Positions 10,786 to 18,676 of a stretch of DNA of 64,000 bases are shown in pieces (the stretch's first letter is position 1; each line of letters opens with the position of its first letter). This stretch comes from JAJYUU01 sp963822955 (GTDB lineage: Bacteria > Actinomycetota > Actinomycetes > Streptosporangiales > Streptosporangiaceae): assembly GCA_963822955.1 (NCBI GenBank), contig CAWGJS010000001.1, positions 248,001 to 312,000 of the forward strand, given 5' to 3'. The translations under genes and the position numbers were made by a program. The notes beneath the pieces are model-generated. The model had not been told where the DNA came from, ran no database searches, and saw nothing but the letters and a program-made list of their open reading frames with translations.

Positions 10786-11790
10786 CATCCTCCCCGCACT
10801 GACGGAAGGGCGGGGATTTCAGCTAAACGCGAGGAGCGCCAGTTGAGGTTCACGGTTCAGCGACCTGGCCAGCGCCCGGTCTCCCCGCGCGGCACGCCTA
10901 GTTCCCTGAGCCGAACGGGTCATGTTCTTGATCTTCAGGTCTTCAACGCGGATCACGTCGTAACGGCTGGCGACCTGGGTACTGCACTTGTGCGCCCAGT
11001 CCTTCAGCATGTCAGCGTTCGCGGCCTTCGCCTTCGCCAGGGCGAGCCTGGAGCGCTGCCTGCGGTTGCTGCCCCGCTTTGCCCTGGACAGCTTGCGAGC
11101 CAGGGTTCGGGTGTCCTTCGGCTGAGGAGCCTGCAACATCGTGCCGTCCGACAGCGCCAGCGTCACGGCCACGCCACGGTCTACGCCGACAACCCCACCA
11201 GTACCCGGACCCGGAATTGGCTGAGGGACAGAAGCGAAGGCCACATGCCAGCGCCCGGCCCGGTCCCGGGTCACCCGGCAGGATTTGCAGTCTGGCACCT
11301 GGCGGGACCAGCGAAACCGCACCCACCCGCCTTTCGGTACCCACACTTGCCCGTGGTTGCGGTTGAGTCTGCGGATGTGTTCGCGTTTCACCGCGACGAT
11401 CCGGAATCCCTCATGGAGGTGCTCCTTCCGCCACGTCGGCTTCCGGTGGGTGCCGCCGAAGAAATTCCGCATGGCCTGATCAAAATCGCGGATAGCCTGC
11501 TGCTGGACAATCACGCTGCCCGCAGCAAGCCACGGGTTATCCGCTCGGGCGTAGGACAACTGACGGCAGCGTTCCGCAAAGCCGGGCATACCTTGGCGTC
11601 CTGCCCGCCACCAGGATTGCTGTTCACAGCAGAGGTTCCATACGTAGCGGGCGTCCGAACAGTGCTGCAACAGGGCAGTTTCCTGCGCAGGTGTCGGCTC
11701 AATCCGGCAGCGGGACATGGGCGAATCCTTTCACCGGGGTCTGACAACCAGCTCCGGATTCCTCCCCGGCATGAAGGACGGGGCTTCCTC
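10786..11790 (-). mobile_element. IS200/IS605-type (IS1341-like) element with tnpB only
   Basis: A tnpB gene on the minus strand lies between two similar hairpins in the same orientation. The right-end hairpin is just after the upstream gene's stop (stem CCCCGC 10792-10797 with GCGGGG 10810-10815). The left-end hairpin is near 11757-11785 (TCCTCCCCG ... CGGGG). No target duplication is seen, as expected for this family. No tnpA is present, so movement would need one in trans. The element sits exactly between the receiver-flavoprotein gene and its presumed kinase, starting within 1-3 nt of a stop codon and ending next to the kinase ribosome binding site. Ends are approximate. Confidence 0.75.
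10819..11718 (-). CDS. tnpB: TnpB-family RNA-guided nuclease, C-terminally truncated
   Basis: 299 residues of an IS1341/TnpB protein. The N-terminal HTH-type and wedge regions are present (RIEPTPAQETALLQH, WLAAGSVIVQQQAIRDFDQA), then RuvC-I with its Asp (GVDRGVAVTLALSDG) and RuvC-II with its Glu (IRVEDLKIKNMTR). The protein ends at LNREPQLALLAFS, just where family members continue into a four-cysteine zinc finger and the last RuvC aspartate. About 80-100 residues are gone and the right-end hairpin follows within 5 nt, so an internal deletion has fused the gene to the element end. Nuclease activity is not expected. Confidence 0.85.
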   Translation of the reverse strand: MSRCRIEPTPAQETALLQHCSDARYVWNLCCEQQSWWRAGRQGMPGFAERCRQLSYARADNPWLAAGSVIVQQQAIRDFDQAMRNFFGGTHRKPTWRKEHLHEGFRIVAVKREHIRRLNRNHGQVWVPKGGWVRFRWSRQVPDCKSCRVTRDRAGRWHVAFASVPQPIPGPGTGGVVGVDRGVAVTLALSDGTMLQAPQPKDTRTLARKLSRAKRGSNRRQRSRLALAKAKAANADMLKDWAHKCSTQVASRYDVIRVEDLKIKNMTRSAQGTRRAARGDRALARSLNREPQLALLAFS

Positions 11791-11801
11791 CGGAGGTATT
11801 G

Positions 11802-13334
11802 GTGAGCACGCCAGCACCGGACTCCACCGCGCCGAAGGCAGCTGCACCTGGCTCGGCGATGTGCAGCGCCGAGGAACTGCGCAGGCTGTTCCTGTTCGAG
11901 AAGCTGACCGAGGATCAGCTGGCCTGGCTGTGCCGCGAGGGCCGCGTGATCGTCGCCGAGCCCGGGCTCGTCTATGCCGAGGGCGAGCCGGCGGAGCTGC
12001 TGTACGTGCTGCTGTCCGGAACCGTCGTCCTGTCGCGCCGGATCGGCACTGACGACGTCGAGACGACCAGGGCCTCGACCCCTGGCGTGTACGCCGGAGC
12101 CTTCTTCGCCTACCTGGGCGACCGGGTGCCACAGGTCTACAACAACTCCATGCGGGTGACCGAGCGGTCGAGGTTCTTCACGCTCGAGGCCGCCAAGTTC
12201 GCCAAGCTGATGACCCAGTGGTTCCCGATGGCGGTGCACCTGCTCGAGGGCCTCTTCTTCGGCACGAAGAACACCCAGGAGGCTATCGGCCAGCGAGAGC
12301 GGCTGCTCGCTCTCGGTGCCCTGTCGGCCGGGCTGACCCATGAGCTGAACAACCCGGCTGCCGCCGCTGTCCGCGCCACTGCCGGACTCCGCGAGCATGT
12401 ACTCAGGCTGCGCCAGAAGCTCCCGGCAATCGCGAGCGGCCAGCACGACGGCGCACTGCTCACCTTGCTGGTGAAGCTCCTCGATGAAGCCACCGGGCGA
12501 CTTGCCACTGCGCCCGCGCGAGGGCCGCTGGAGACCTCCGACCTCGAGGACGCCGCCACCGACTGGCTGGACGATCACGGCATCGGGAATAGCTGGCAGA
12601 TCGCGCCTGCCATTGTCGCGGCCAACATCGGCCCGGACGAACTCGACCAGATCGCCGCCGCTGTGGCGAGCGCTGGCGCCCGCGACGGCGCCGACCTGGC
12701 CGGCGCCCTGCGCTGGCTTGCCGACACCGTCGAGACCGAGCTGCTGCTGACCGAGATCACCGACTCAGTCGCCCGCATCTCGTCCCTGGTCGCTGCAGCC
12801 AAGCAGTACTCGCAGCTGGACCGGGCGCCGTATCAGGTCGTGGACATCCACGAGCTGCTGGACAGCACCCTTGCCATGCTGGCCGGAAAGATCGGGGATG
12901 GCATCACGGTAGTCCGTGCTTACGACCGCAGCCTGCCCAGGATCCCGGCGTTCCCCGGCGAGCTGAATCAGGTCTGGACGAACCTGATCGACAATGCGGT
13001 GTCCGCCATGGCCGGATCGGGCACTCTCACCATCCGCACCGCGCGTGATCGCGACATGCTGCTGATTGAGTTCGGCGATACCGGTCCCGGCGTCCCGGCG
13101 GAGATCAAAGACCGGATTTTCGAGCCCTTCTTCACGACGAAGCCAGTAGGCCAGGGCACCGGCCTCGGGCTCGACATCTCCTTCCGGATCGTGGTCGGCC
13201 GCCACCATGGCGACCTTCGGGTGGAGTCGGTTCCGGGCGACACCCGGTTCCGCGTCAGGCTGCCGCTCACCGCGCCCGAAACCCCCGATCAGGCCGCAAC
13301 GCCATCAGGCGATCACGACGATGACGGGCGATAG
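11802..13334 (+). CDS. Histidine kinase with N-terminal cyclic-nucleotide-binding domain
   Basis: Soluble sensor kinase, 510 residues, with no membrane segment. The CRP-like ligand-binding domain is at about 25-150 (LFEKLTEDQLAWLCREG, VYAEGEPAELLYVLLSGTVV). The dimerisation/phospho-acceptor region carries H180 in LTHELNNP. The HATPase_c domain is C-terminal with N box NLIDNA, G1 FGDTGPGV, the FFTTK loop and G2 GTGLGL. GTG at 11802 is chosen because GGAGG at 11792-11796 is 5 nt away; an in-frame TTG lies one codon upstream. It likely signals to the receiver-flavoprotein encoded just before it; the TnpB element now separates them. Its 3' end overlaps the convergent methyltransferase by 22 nt. 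Confidence 0.9.
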   Translation: MSTPAPDSTAPKAAAPGSAMCSAEELRRLFLFEKLTEDQLAWLCREGRVIVAEPGLVYAEGEPAELLYVLLSGTVVLSRRIGTDDVETTRASTPGVYAGAFFAYLGDRVPQVYNNSMRVTERSRFFTLEAAKFAKLMTQWFPMAVHLLEGLFFGTKNTQEAIGQRERLLALGALSAGLTHELNNPAAAAVRATAGLREHVLRLRQKLPAIASGQHDGALLTLLVKLLDEATGRLATAPARGPLETSDLEDAATDWLDDHGIGNSWQIAPAIVAANIGPDELDQIAAAVASAGARDGADLAGALRWLADTVETELLLTEITDSVARISSLVAAAKQYSQLDRAPYQVVDIHELLDSTLAMLAGKIGDGITVVRAYDRSLPRIPAFPGELNQVWTNLIDNAVSAMAGSGTLTIRTARDRDMLLIEFGDTGPGVPAEIKDRIFEPFFTTKPVGQGTGLGLDISFRIVVGRHHGDLRVESVPGDTRFRVRLPLTAPETPDQAATPSGDHDDDGR

Positions 13335-14077
13335 CCCACGAACATGACCCGTGACTCCCGCCCACCGCTCCCGGCCGACTCGGCGATGTGCGTCGCTGGC
13401 GCGAACCCGGCGTCTGCCAGCAGCCGCAGCCACGTATGCCCGCGGAAAGCGCCGAGCCGGTGCGCTTCCGGCACTACCTGGACGGTGCCATCTGCCAGTC
13501 GCAGGGTGAACTCGTACTCGGCCAGGATCCAGTCGTCGCCCGGATCCGGATCCGACATCCGCTCCCGGAAGCTTGCCTGGCGGCCGCTGCCGTCGTCGCC
13601 CCCGCCTCCGGCCCCGGTGCCCGCCCGGAACGTCTCGGCAGTGTGATCGGGGGCGAACAGCGCGAGCCCGCCAGGCCGGCAGTGCGCGAACGCGGTCTCG
13701 ATGACCAGGCGCAGATCATCCTGGCTCGTGACGTAGTCGATTGCATCGTGGACGAGCACGGCGTCGAACAGCCGGCCGAGTCGCACGGTGCGCATGTCGC
13801 CCTGGATATGGACGCAGTCCGGATTCAGCCGACGGGACACCCCGAGCATCTCGCCGGACAGGTCGACAAGCGTCAGGGACCTGCCATGCCTGAGATGCAT
13901 TGCCACATGCCCGCCGCCGCTGCCCAGATCGAGCACCGTGTGCACTGGCTGCCCGGCCGAGCCGAACACGGCCTCGATCAGCTCAGCGTCTGCACCGTAC
14001 TCAGCTGGCGGCGAGATCAGCGGCCACCAGCTGGCCAGTTCGCCGTAGAGGCGGTAGCTCTCCCCCGCACCGGTCAT
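13313..14077 (-). CDS. Class I SAM-dependent methyltransferase
   Basis: About 254 residues with a Rossmann-type methyltransferase core. Motif I is VLDLGSGGGHVAMHL near residue 45, the acidic end of strand 2 is LTLVDLSGEM, motif II is DAVLVHDAIDYV, and motif III is FAHCRPGGLALFAPD. The C-terminal half resembles uncharacterised actinobacterial methyltransferases. Substrate unknown. ATG at 14077 is directly preceded by GGAAGG, which is too close to be ideal. An in-frame GTG at 14110 with GGGAG about 6 nt upstream is the alternative and would add 11 residues. Divergent from the peroxiredoxin gene, with a spacing of about 100 nt. Confidence 0.85.
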   Translation of the reverse strand: MTGAGESYRLYGELASWWPLISPPAEYGADAELIEAVFGSAGQPVHTVLDLGSGGGHVAMHLRHGRSLTLVDLSGEMLGVSRRLNPDCVHIQGDMRTVRLGRLFDAVLVHDAIDYVTSQDDLRLVIETAFAHCRPGGLALFAPDHTAETFRAGTGAGGGGDDGSGRQASFRERMSDPDPGDDWILAEYEFTLRLADGTVQVVPEAHRLGAFRGHTWLRLLADAGFAPATHIAESAGSGGRESRVMFVGYRPSSS

Positions 14078-14188
14078 CCTTCCATCATCGTTGACGGCGC
14101 CCGTGGTCACTGACGGCTCCCGGCTCCTCCTGGACCGCATAGCCTGGCAGCGGGGCCTGCCAGCTGCGACAAGCCAGGAGGATTCTGC

Positions 14189-14677
14189 GTGGCGAAGACA
14201 CCCGAGACCGGCCAGATTCCGCCCGATTTCACACTGCCCGGCATCGAGCTGGCCGGCGGCGAAACCACCAAGCGCGATTACACGCTGTCGCAGCATCGCG
14301 GCAGGCCGATCGTGATGGCGTTCTACCCAGGTGACAACACATTCGTCTGCACTCGCCAGCTCTGCTCCTATACCTCTGGCCTGGAGAGCTTCACCGGCTT
14401 CGGCGCCTCCGTCTGGGCGATAAGCCCGCAGGGACTGGCCAGCCACGAACAGTTCGCGCGTAAGTACGGTCTCGCCTTCCCGCTGCTGGCCGACGAGGAC
14501 CTGACGGTCAGCCGGCGGTACGGCATCACGCTGGGCGGGACGGGCCTGCGGCGGTCGGTCTTCGTCATCGACTCGAGCGGAGTGCTGCGCTGGAAGCACG
14601 TCACGCTGGTCGGACTGACCTTCCCATCGGCTGAGTCAATCTCTGCTCAGCTCGCGGCTTTTACGGCGGCCGGCTGA
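14189..14677 (+). CDS. Peroxiredoxin (AhpC/TSA, BCP-like)
   Basis: Thiol peroxidase, 162 residues, reducing hydrogen peroxide or organic hydroperoxides in the cytoplasm. The active-site region YPGDNTFVCTRQLCSY carries peroxidatic C54 and a likely resolving C59 (C-x4-C as in many BCP proteins). The usual Thr of P-x3-T/S-x2-C is T51. GTG start with AGGAGG 8 nt upstream. The stop TGA shares one base with the next gene's ATG (TGATG), so the two are translationally coupled. Confidence 0.92.
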   Translation: MAKTPETGQIPPDFTLPGIELAGGETTKRDYTLSQHRGRPIVMAFYPGDNTFVCTRQLCSYTSGLESFTGFGASVWAISPQGLASHEQFARKYGLAFPLLADEDLTVSRRYGITLGGTGLRRSVFVIDSSGVLRWKHVTLVGLTFPSAESISAQLAAFTAAG

Positions 14678-15669
14678 TGCGCATCCTCGTCATCGGCGGT
14701 ACCGCGTTCGTCGGCCGGCACATTGCCCAGGCAGCGGTCGACGGCGGGCACGACCTGACGCTGTTCCACCGCGGCAAGACCGGCGCCGAGCTGTTCGGCC
14801 AGGCAACCCACCTCTTCGGCGATCGCGACGAGGACCTGTCGGCACTGGCCCGCGGCAGCTGGGATGCGACGATCGACGTCTGTGCGTACTTTCCCCGGCA
14901 GGTCCGCGCGCTCGCCGCGGCGCTCGGTACGCGCGGCGGCCGGTACGTGTTCATCTCCAGCGTCTCGGCCTACAGCCCCTCAGTTCCGCCGGACTATGAC
15001 GAGAGCGCCCCGCTTGCGGAGGTCGGCGATCCGGAAGCGACTGAGGTTACCGAGGAGAACTACGGCGGGCTGAAGGTGGCGTGCGAGCAGGCCAGTGCCG
15101 CCCTGTTCGGGCCGGACACCACGATCATCCGGCCGACGTTCGTCATCGGGCCGTTCGACCGCTCCTACCGCTTCACCTGGTGGGTCGACCGGATATCCCG
15201 GGGCGGCACCGTCCTGGCCCCTGGGGGCCCAGACGATCCGATGCAGCTCATCGACGCGCGCGACCAGGCGGCATGGATCGTGTCGCTGCTCGAGCGGTCG
15301 ATCACCGGCACATTCCACGCGGTGAGTCCGGCACCGCCGTTCGGCTTCGGCCAGATGCTCGACGCCATCGCGGCCGAGGTGGCACCTGCAGGTACGCGGC
15401 TGACCTGGGCCGGCAGCAGCTTCCTGCTCGAGCAGGGCGTGGACGGTGCGGCCCTGCCGCTGTGGGCAGAGGGAGACGCCTCGGCCGCGAACATGATGAC
15501 AGCTAACCCGGCGGCTGCCCTCGCCGCCGGCCTTACCCCGCGGCCGGTCCGCGACACCGTCGCCGACATCCGCGCCGAGAACCGGACACCGGGCACCGGC
15601 CGGCCCGGTGTGGGCATCTCCGCCGAGCGGGAGGCGGAGTTGCTCGCACGCTGGGCCGCCTCCCGCTGA
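14677..15669 (+). CDS. NAD-dependent epimerase/dehydratase (extended SDR)
   Basis: 330-residue extended short-chain dehydrogenase. The N-terminal dinucleotide site is ILVIGGTAFVGRHIAQAAV (GxxGxxG), the catalytic Tyr-x3-Lys is YGGLK in the middle, and the Ser is in FISSVSAYSPS. The closest recognisable group is the reductase/isoflavone-reductase-like nucleotide-sugar epimerase type. Substrate not identifiable. It is coupled to the peroxiredoxin by a one-base overlap and ends 9 nt before the convergent phosphoesterase gene. Confidence 0.85.
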   Translation: MRILVIGGTAFVGRHIAQAAVDGGHDLTLFHRGKTGAELFGQATHLFGDRDEDLSALARGSWDATIDVCAYFPRQVRALAAALGTRGGRYVFISSVSAYSPSVPPDYDESAPLAEVGDPEATEVTEENYGGLKVACEQASAALFGPDTTIIRPTFVIGPFDRSYRFTWWVDRISRGGTVLAPGGPDDPMQLIDARDQAAWIVSLLERSITGTFHAVSPAPPFGFGQMLDAIAAEVAPAGTRLTWAGSSFLLEQGVDGAALPLWAEGDASAANMMTANPAAALAAGLTPRPVRDTVADIRAENRTPGTGRPGVGISAEREAELLARWAASR

Positions 15670-15678
15670 CCGGCAGGG

Positions 15679-17235
15679 CTACTTGGCGCTGCGCCGGCGG
15701 AAGCCGAAGCCGTCCGAGCGGGTGCGGGTAGCGGTGAACGTGTCGAACTCGACAGGGGCCGGGAAGGGGTTCGAAGCCGTAGCGGCCGGAGTGTGGTAGT
15801 AGGTGAAGGTCATCGTGGTCTTGTCGCCGGGGAAGCCACCAGGGTCCACGTCGAAGACGCCGATTCCCCACGGATGCGTGATGTCGGGGTCGGTGACCGC
15901 GGACCACGGCGCGTCCTCGGTCTCGATCTCGGTCCCGGAGACGTTGATGCTCTCCTCCGGTTCGCCCGCGGTGCCCGTCTCGTAGGCGTCGTCGTGGCCC
16001 TTGGTGCCGCCGGTGCCGATGACCAGGTGAACAAGGCCCAGGTCGGAGTTCACGTTGGTCAGCTCGGTGCTGACGACACGCGGCCGCAGGATGGTGCCGG
16101 AATCGGTGCCGTGCACCACGTAGCTGCGCTCGTAGTCGTGGTCGTGGCCAGCCAGCACGAAGTCGACGCCGTACTTGTAGAACAGCGGCATCCAGTTCTG
16201 GCGGATGCCCAGGTCGGAGCCCTGGGCGTCGGAGGTAGACATGGCCGGCTGATGCGTGACGGCGACGATCCAGTCGACCGAGTTGTCGGTCGACGCCTGG
16301 TGCAGCGTCTTCTCCAGCCACCTTTCCTGCGCGCCGCCGGAGTAGCCGGTCAGGATCTGGTTGTCGCCGGTGCTCAGGTAGGTGCCGGTGTCGACCTGGT
16401 AGCAGACATCGTTGTTGTCCAGCATGACGAACAGCACCGAGCCGATCTGGAACTTGTACCAGTTGCCTTCGAAGTCGGAGGAGTGGTTCTGCGGCAAGGT
16501 GAAGCGGGTCTGGTAGGACAAGTAACCCTGCGGGCCGTTGCCGGGCTCGTTCTCATGGTTGCCCAGCGTCGGCATCCACGGCCGGTTCGCGGCCGAGAGC
16601 TGAGTGTTATTGAAGTACTCCGCCCAGACCTGCGGCTGCGACAGCTGGTTGGAGTTGGCGTAGGACAAGTCGCCGTTGACCAGATGCACGACCGGGTCGA
16701 ATAGCTCGACCGACGCGGCGGTCGCCGCGGCGTTGAGCGACGCCTTGGAGAAGGCAGTGTCACCGCAAGCGATGTCGCCGACGCTGGTGAAGCGGAACGG
16801 CGCACGGCCCTCGGGGCCGGTGCGGAACGCGCCGGAGACCTGGGTCTCGCCGTCGCTAACGATCCGGTACACGTAGGCGGTGTCGGGGTGCAGGCCCTCA
16901 ATCCGGGCGTGCTGGGCAATCGTCTGGATGCCGTTGTTGGCGTCAGTGTACGTGCGGGTCTCGGCCGTGATCTGGCGGCCGAAGCCTCCGGCCGCGGTGC
17001 CGACCATGACGGTCGGGTTGGACACCGAGGTCGGGGTCACCCAGGACACGGCGATCTCACGGGCTGGGTCCTGGCCGAAGGTCAGGTGAACCTGCTCAGC
17101 GGTGACTGTGTCGGCCTTGGCGGCCTGCTGCCACAGGACCGGGCTGCTGGCTATAAAGAGACCGCCGGCCGTGACGCCGACACCGCCGATGAACGACCGG
17201 CGCGAGATGCCGGCGCGCTCCATGCTCTGCGTCAT
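15679..17235 (-). CDS. Tat-exported purple-acid-phosphatase-type metallophosphoesterase
   Basis: 518-residue secreted phosphoesterase. A twin-arginine signal (SRRSFIGG at 11-18, then a hydrophobic stretch to about residue 40) is followed by a fibronectin-like purple acid phosphatase N-domain (about 43-145) and a calcineurin-like metal centre. The metal motifs are VGDIACGD, GDLSYAN, LGNHE, VTHQP and GHDHDYER. It probably liberates phosphate outside the cell; Tat export fits folded metal loading in the cytoplasm. The insert between GDLSYAN and GNHE is normal for the family. ATG at 17235 has only a weak GGA-type ribosome site. No PHO box was recognised. Confidence 0.9.
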   Translation of the reverse strand: MTQSMERAGISRRSFIGGVGVTAGGLFIASSPVLWQQAAKADTVTAEQVHLTFGQDPAREIAVSWVTPTSVSNPTVMVGTAAGGFGRQITAETRTYTDANNGIQTIAQHARIEGLHPDTAYVYRIVSDGETQVSGAFRTGPEGRAPFRFTSVGDIACGDTAFSKASLNAAATAASVELFDPVVHLVNGDLSYANSNQLSQPQVWAEYFNNTQLSAANRPWMPTLGNHENEPGNGPQGYLSYQTRFTLPQNHSSDFEGNWYKFQIGSVLFVMLDNNDVCYQVDTGTYLSTGDNQILTGYSGGAQERWLEKTLHQASTDNSVDWIVAVTHQPAMSTSDAQGSDLGIRQNWMPLFYKYGVDFVLAGHDHDYERSYVVHGTDSGTILRPRVVSTELTNVNSDLGLVHLVIGTGGTKGHDDAYETGTAGEPEESINVSGTEIETEDAPWSAVTDPDITHPWGIGVFDVDPGGFPGDKTTMTFTYYHTPAATASNPFPAPVEFDTFTATRTRSDGFGFRRRSAK

Positions 17236-17397
17236 TTACTGTCCTTCCAGGGCATCCGACAAACAACGCAATGCTCTTGGTCTGGAAGGTCGGCAGGCCA
17301 AACTGAAGGTTGACACGCCGTTAACGAGTCCTGGCGGGGCAGCTGCCGTGTCTTGGTAGGGCGCGATCCTGGGTGACTCGGCCAGCGAACAACACAA

Positions 17398-17438
17398 GGC
17401 CGGCAGTCAGGAGCCCGGTGGGGCTCCGACTGCCGGCC
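17398..17438 (-). terminator. Rho-independent terminator downstream of yceI
   Basis: A nearly perfect hairpin: outer arms GGCCGGCAGTC (17398-17408) and GACTGCCGGCC (17428-17438), inner arms GGAGCCC and GGGCTCC, a 4-nt loop and one bulged A. Read on the minus strand it is followed by a T-rich stretch (TTGTGTTGTT). It lies 26 nt beyond the yceI stop. It may also act in the plus direction, but no plus-strand gene enters it. Confidence 0.8.
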
Positions 17439-17463
17439 TCGCACCCTGCCGACGTCGCCGGGG

Positions 17464-18024
17464 TCAGGCCTTGACGGCCTCGATCTCGAGGTGGAGCTGG
17501 ATCTTGTCCGCAACGACAACGCCGCCGTTCTGCATCGGCGCGTTGAAGTTGACGTTGAAGTCACGCCGGTTGAGCTCACCGGTCGCGGTGAAGCCGGCCC
17601 GGTAGCCGCCGTACGCGTCCGGACCGAAGCCCTGGAGCTCCAGGCGGAGCGGAACGCTCCTGGTGACGCCCTTGAGCGTCAGGTCGCCGTCCAGGATGTA
17701 CTCGCCATCCTCGACGCGGATGCCGGTGGACTTGTAGGTCATGGTCGGGTAGGTCTCGACCTCGAAGAAGTCGGCCGACTTGATGTGCGCGTCGCGCTGC
17801 TCCTGGCCGGTGTTGATCGAGCTGAGGTCGATCTCCGCGGTCACGGAGGACTTGGCCGGGTCGTCACCGGTCACGAGCTGACCGCTAAACGTGCTGAACC
17901 TGCCCCTGACCTTGCTGACCATCATGTGCCGGACTGAGAAGCCGACCTCGGAGTGAACCGGGTCGATGTTCCAGGTGGCTGCCTCGTAGCCGGGAATGCC
18001 GGTCTCGGTTGCTGCTGTGGTCAA
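17464..18024 (-). CDS. yceI: YceI-like lipid/isoprenoid-binding protein
   Basis: About 186 residues of the YceI lipocalin-like family, which bind polyisoprenoids or similar lipids. Visible signatures are WNIDPVHSEVGFSVRHMMVS near the N-terminus, GEYILDGDLTLKGVTR and FNAPMQNGGVVVADKIQL. No signal peptide, so it is cytoplasmic as in many actinobacteria. GGGGAG sits 8 nt before a TTG at 18024 but directly abuts the in-frame GTG at 18033; I prefer the TTG. It is divergent from marR with a perfect palindrome between them and is followed by a strong terminator. Confidence 0.88.
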   Translation of the reverse strand: MTTAATETGIPGYEAATWNIDPVHSEVGFSVRHMMVSKVRGRFSTFSGQLVTGDDPAKSSVTAEIDLSSINTGQEQRDAHIKSADFFEVETYPTMTYKSTGIRVEDGEYILDGDLTLKGVTRSVPLRLELQGFGPDAYGGYRAGFTATGELNRRDFNVNFNAPMQNGGVVVADKIQLHLEIEAVKA

Positions 18025-18065
18025 TGTGATCACTCCCCGATGGCGTGTGATTGAAACTTAACTAA

Positions 18066-18077
18066 TTGAGTACTCAA
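18066..18077. promoter_or_regulatory. Palindromic operator between yceI and marR
   Basis: Perfect 12-bp palindrome TTGAGTACTCAA in the 100-nt divergent region, about 40 nt before the yceI start and 60 nt before marR. The region is AT-rich compared with its surroundings. MarR proteins usually bind such short dyads and repress their own gene and the divergent neighbour, so this is the likely MarR site (inference). Confidence 0.6.
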
Positions 18078-18099
18078 GAAGTATCACGCTCCGGAAGGG

Positions 18100-18130
18100 T
18101 TGTCAAACGCTCAACTACCTGGGGTATGCT
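18100..18130 (+). promoter_or_regulatory. Candidate promoter of marR (possibly leaderless)
   Basis: TTGTCA at 18100-18105 and TATGCT at 18125-18130, spaced 19 nt, resemble -35 and -10 elements. Transcription would begin at about 18136-18137, which is the ATG itself. No Shine-Dalgarno bases precede that ATG, so a leaderless message is plausible. The spacing is slightly long, so confidence is moderate. Confidence 0.45.
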
Positions 18131-18136
18131 AGTGCC

Positions 18137-18676
18137 ATGGCCGATTCCAGGGCTCGGTGGCTGTCCGCCGAGGAAGAGCACGCATGGCGGACATTTCTGG
18201 CTGCCACCGCGACGCTGTTCTCTGCTGTCGAAGGACAGCTGCACCGGGAATCCGGCATTCCGCACGGGTACTACGAGATCCTCGTCAACCTGTCCGAAGC
18301 CCCCGGCCGAGCGCTGCGGATGAGCCAGCTAGCCGAGGCATCCACCTCGAGCAAGAGCCGGCTCTCGCACGCGGTGGCCAGGCTCGAGGAGCGCGGCTGG
18401 GTCGAGCGCCTCGACTGCCCGACAGACCGCCGCGGCCAGGTCGCCCGGCTCACCGAGGCCGGATTCGCGGCGCTCGACGCTGCCGCTCCGGGGCACGTTG
18501 AGCAGGTCAGGCGGTCGCTGTTCGACCGGATCAGCGCCGGGCAGGTCGGACAGCTCGCCGCGATCAGCGCGGCCATCGCCTCGGGCGAGCAGGGAGAAAC
18601 CGGCTTCTGCCCCGGCACGCGCGACGCCGAGTCCGAAGACGTCGGCCGCGCTGGCCTCGCTGAGCTAGCCGACTAG
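18137..18676 (+). CDS. MarR-family transcriptional regulator
   Basis: 179-residue winged-helix repressor. Helical dimerisation segments surround a DNA-binding core at about 45-115 (RMSQLAEASTSSKSRLSHAV, the wing DRRGQVARLTEAG). The last 25 residues are a polar tail not typical of the family. It is divergent from yceI and probably controls both genes through the palindrome between them. Its end overlaps the convergent paiB gene by 12 nt. Confidence 0.88.
   Translation: MADSRARWLSAEEEHAWRTFLAATATLFSAVEGQLHRESGIPHGYYEILVNLSEAPGRALRMSQLAEASTSSKSRLSHAVARLEERGWVERLDCPTDRRGQVARLTEAGFAALDAAAPGHVEQVRRSLFDRISAGQVGQLAAISAAIASGEQGETGFCPGTRDAESEDVGRAGLAELAD

Noticed and set aside
10786..11790. A tnpA (Y1) transposase within the IS element
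   Set aside because: No additional frame with the HUH/Y1 motif fits between the hairpins.
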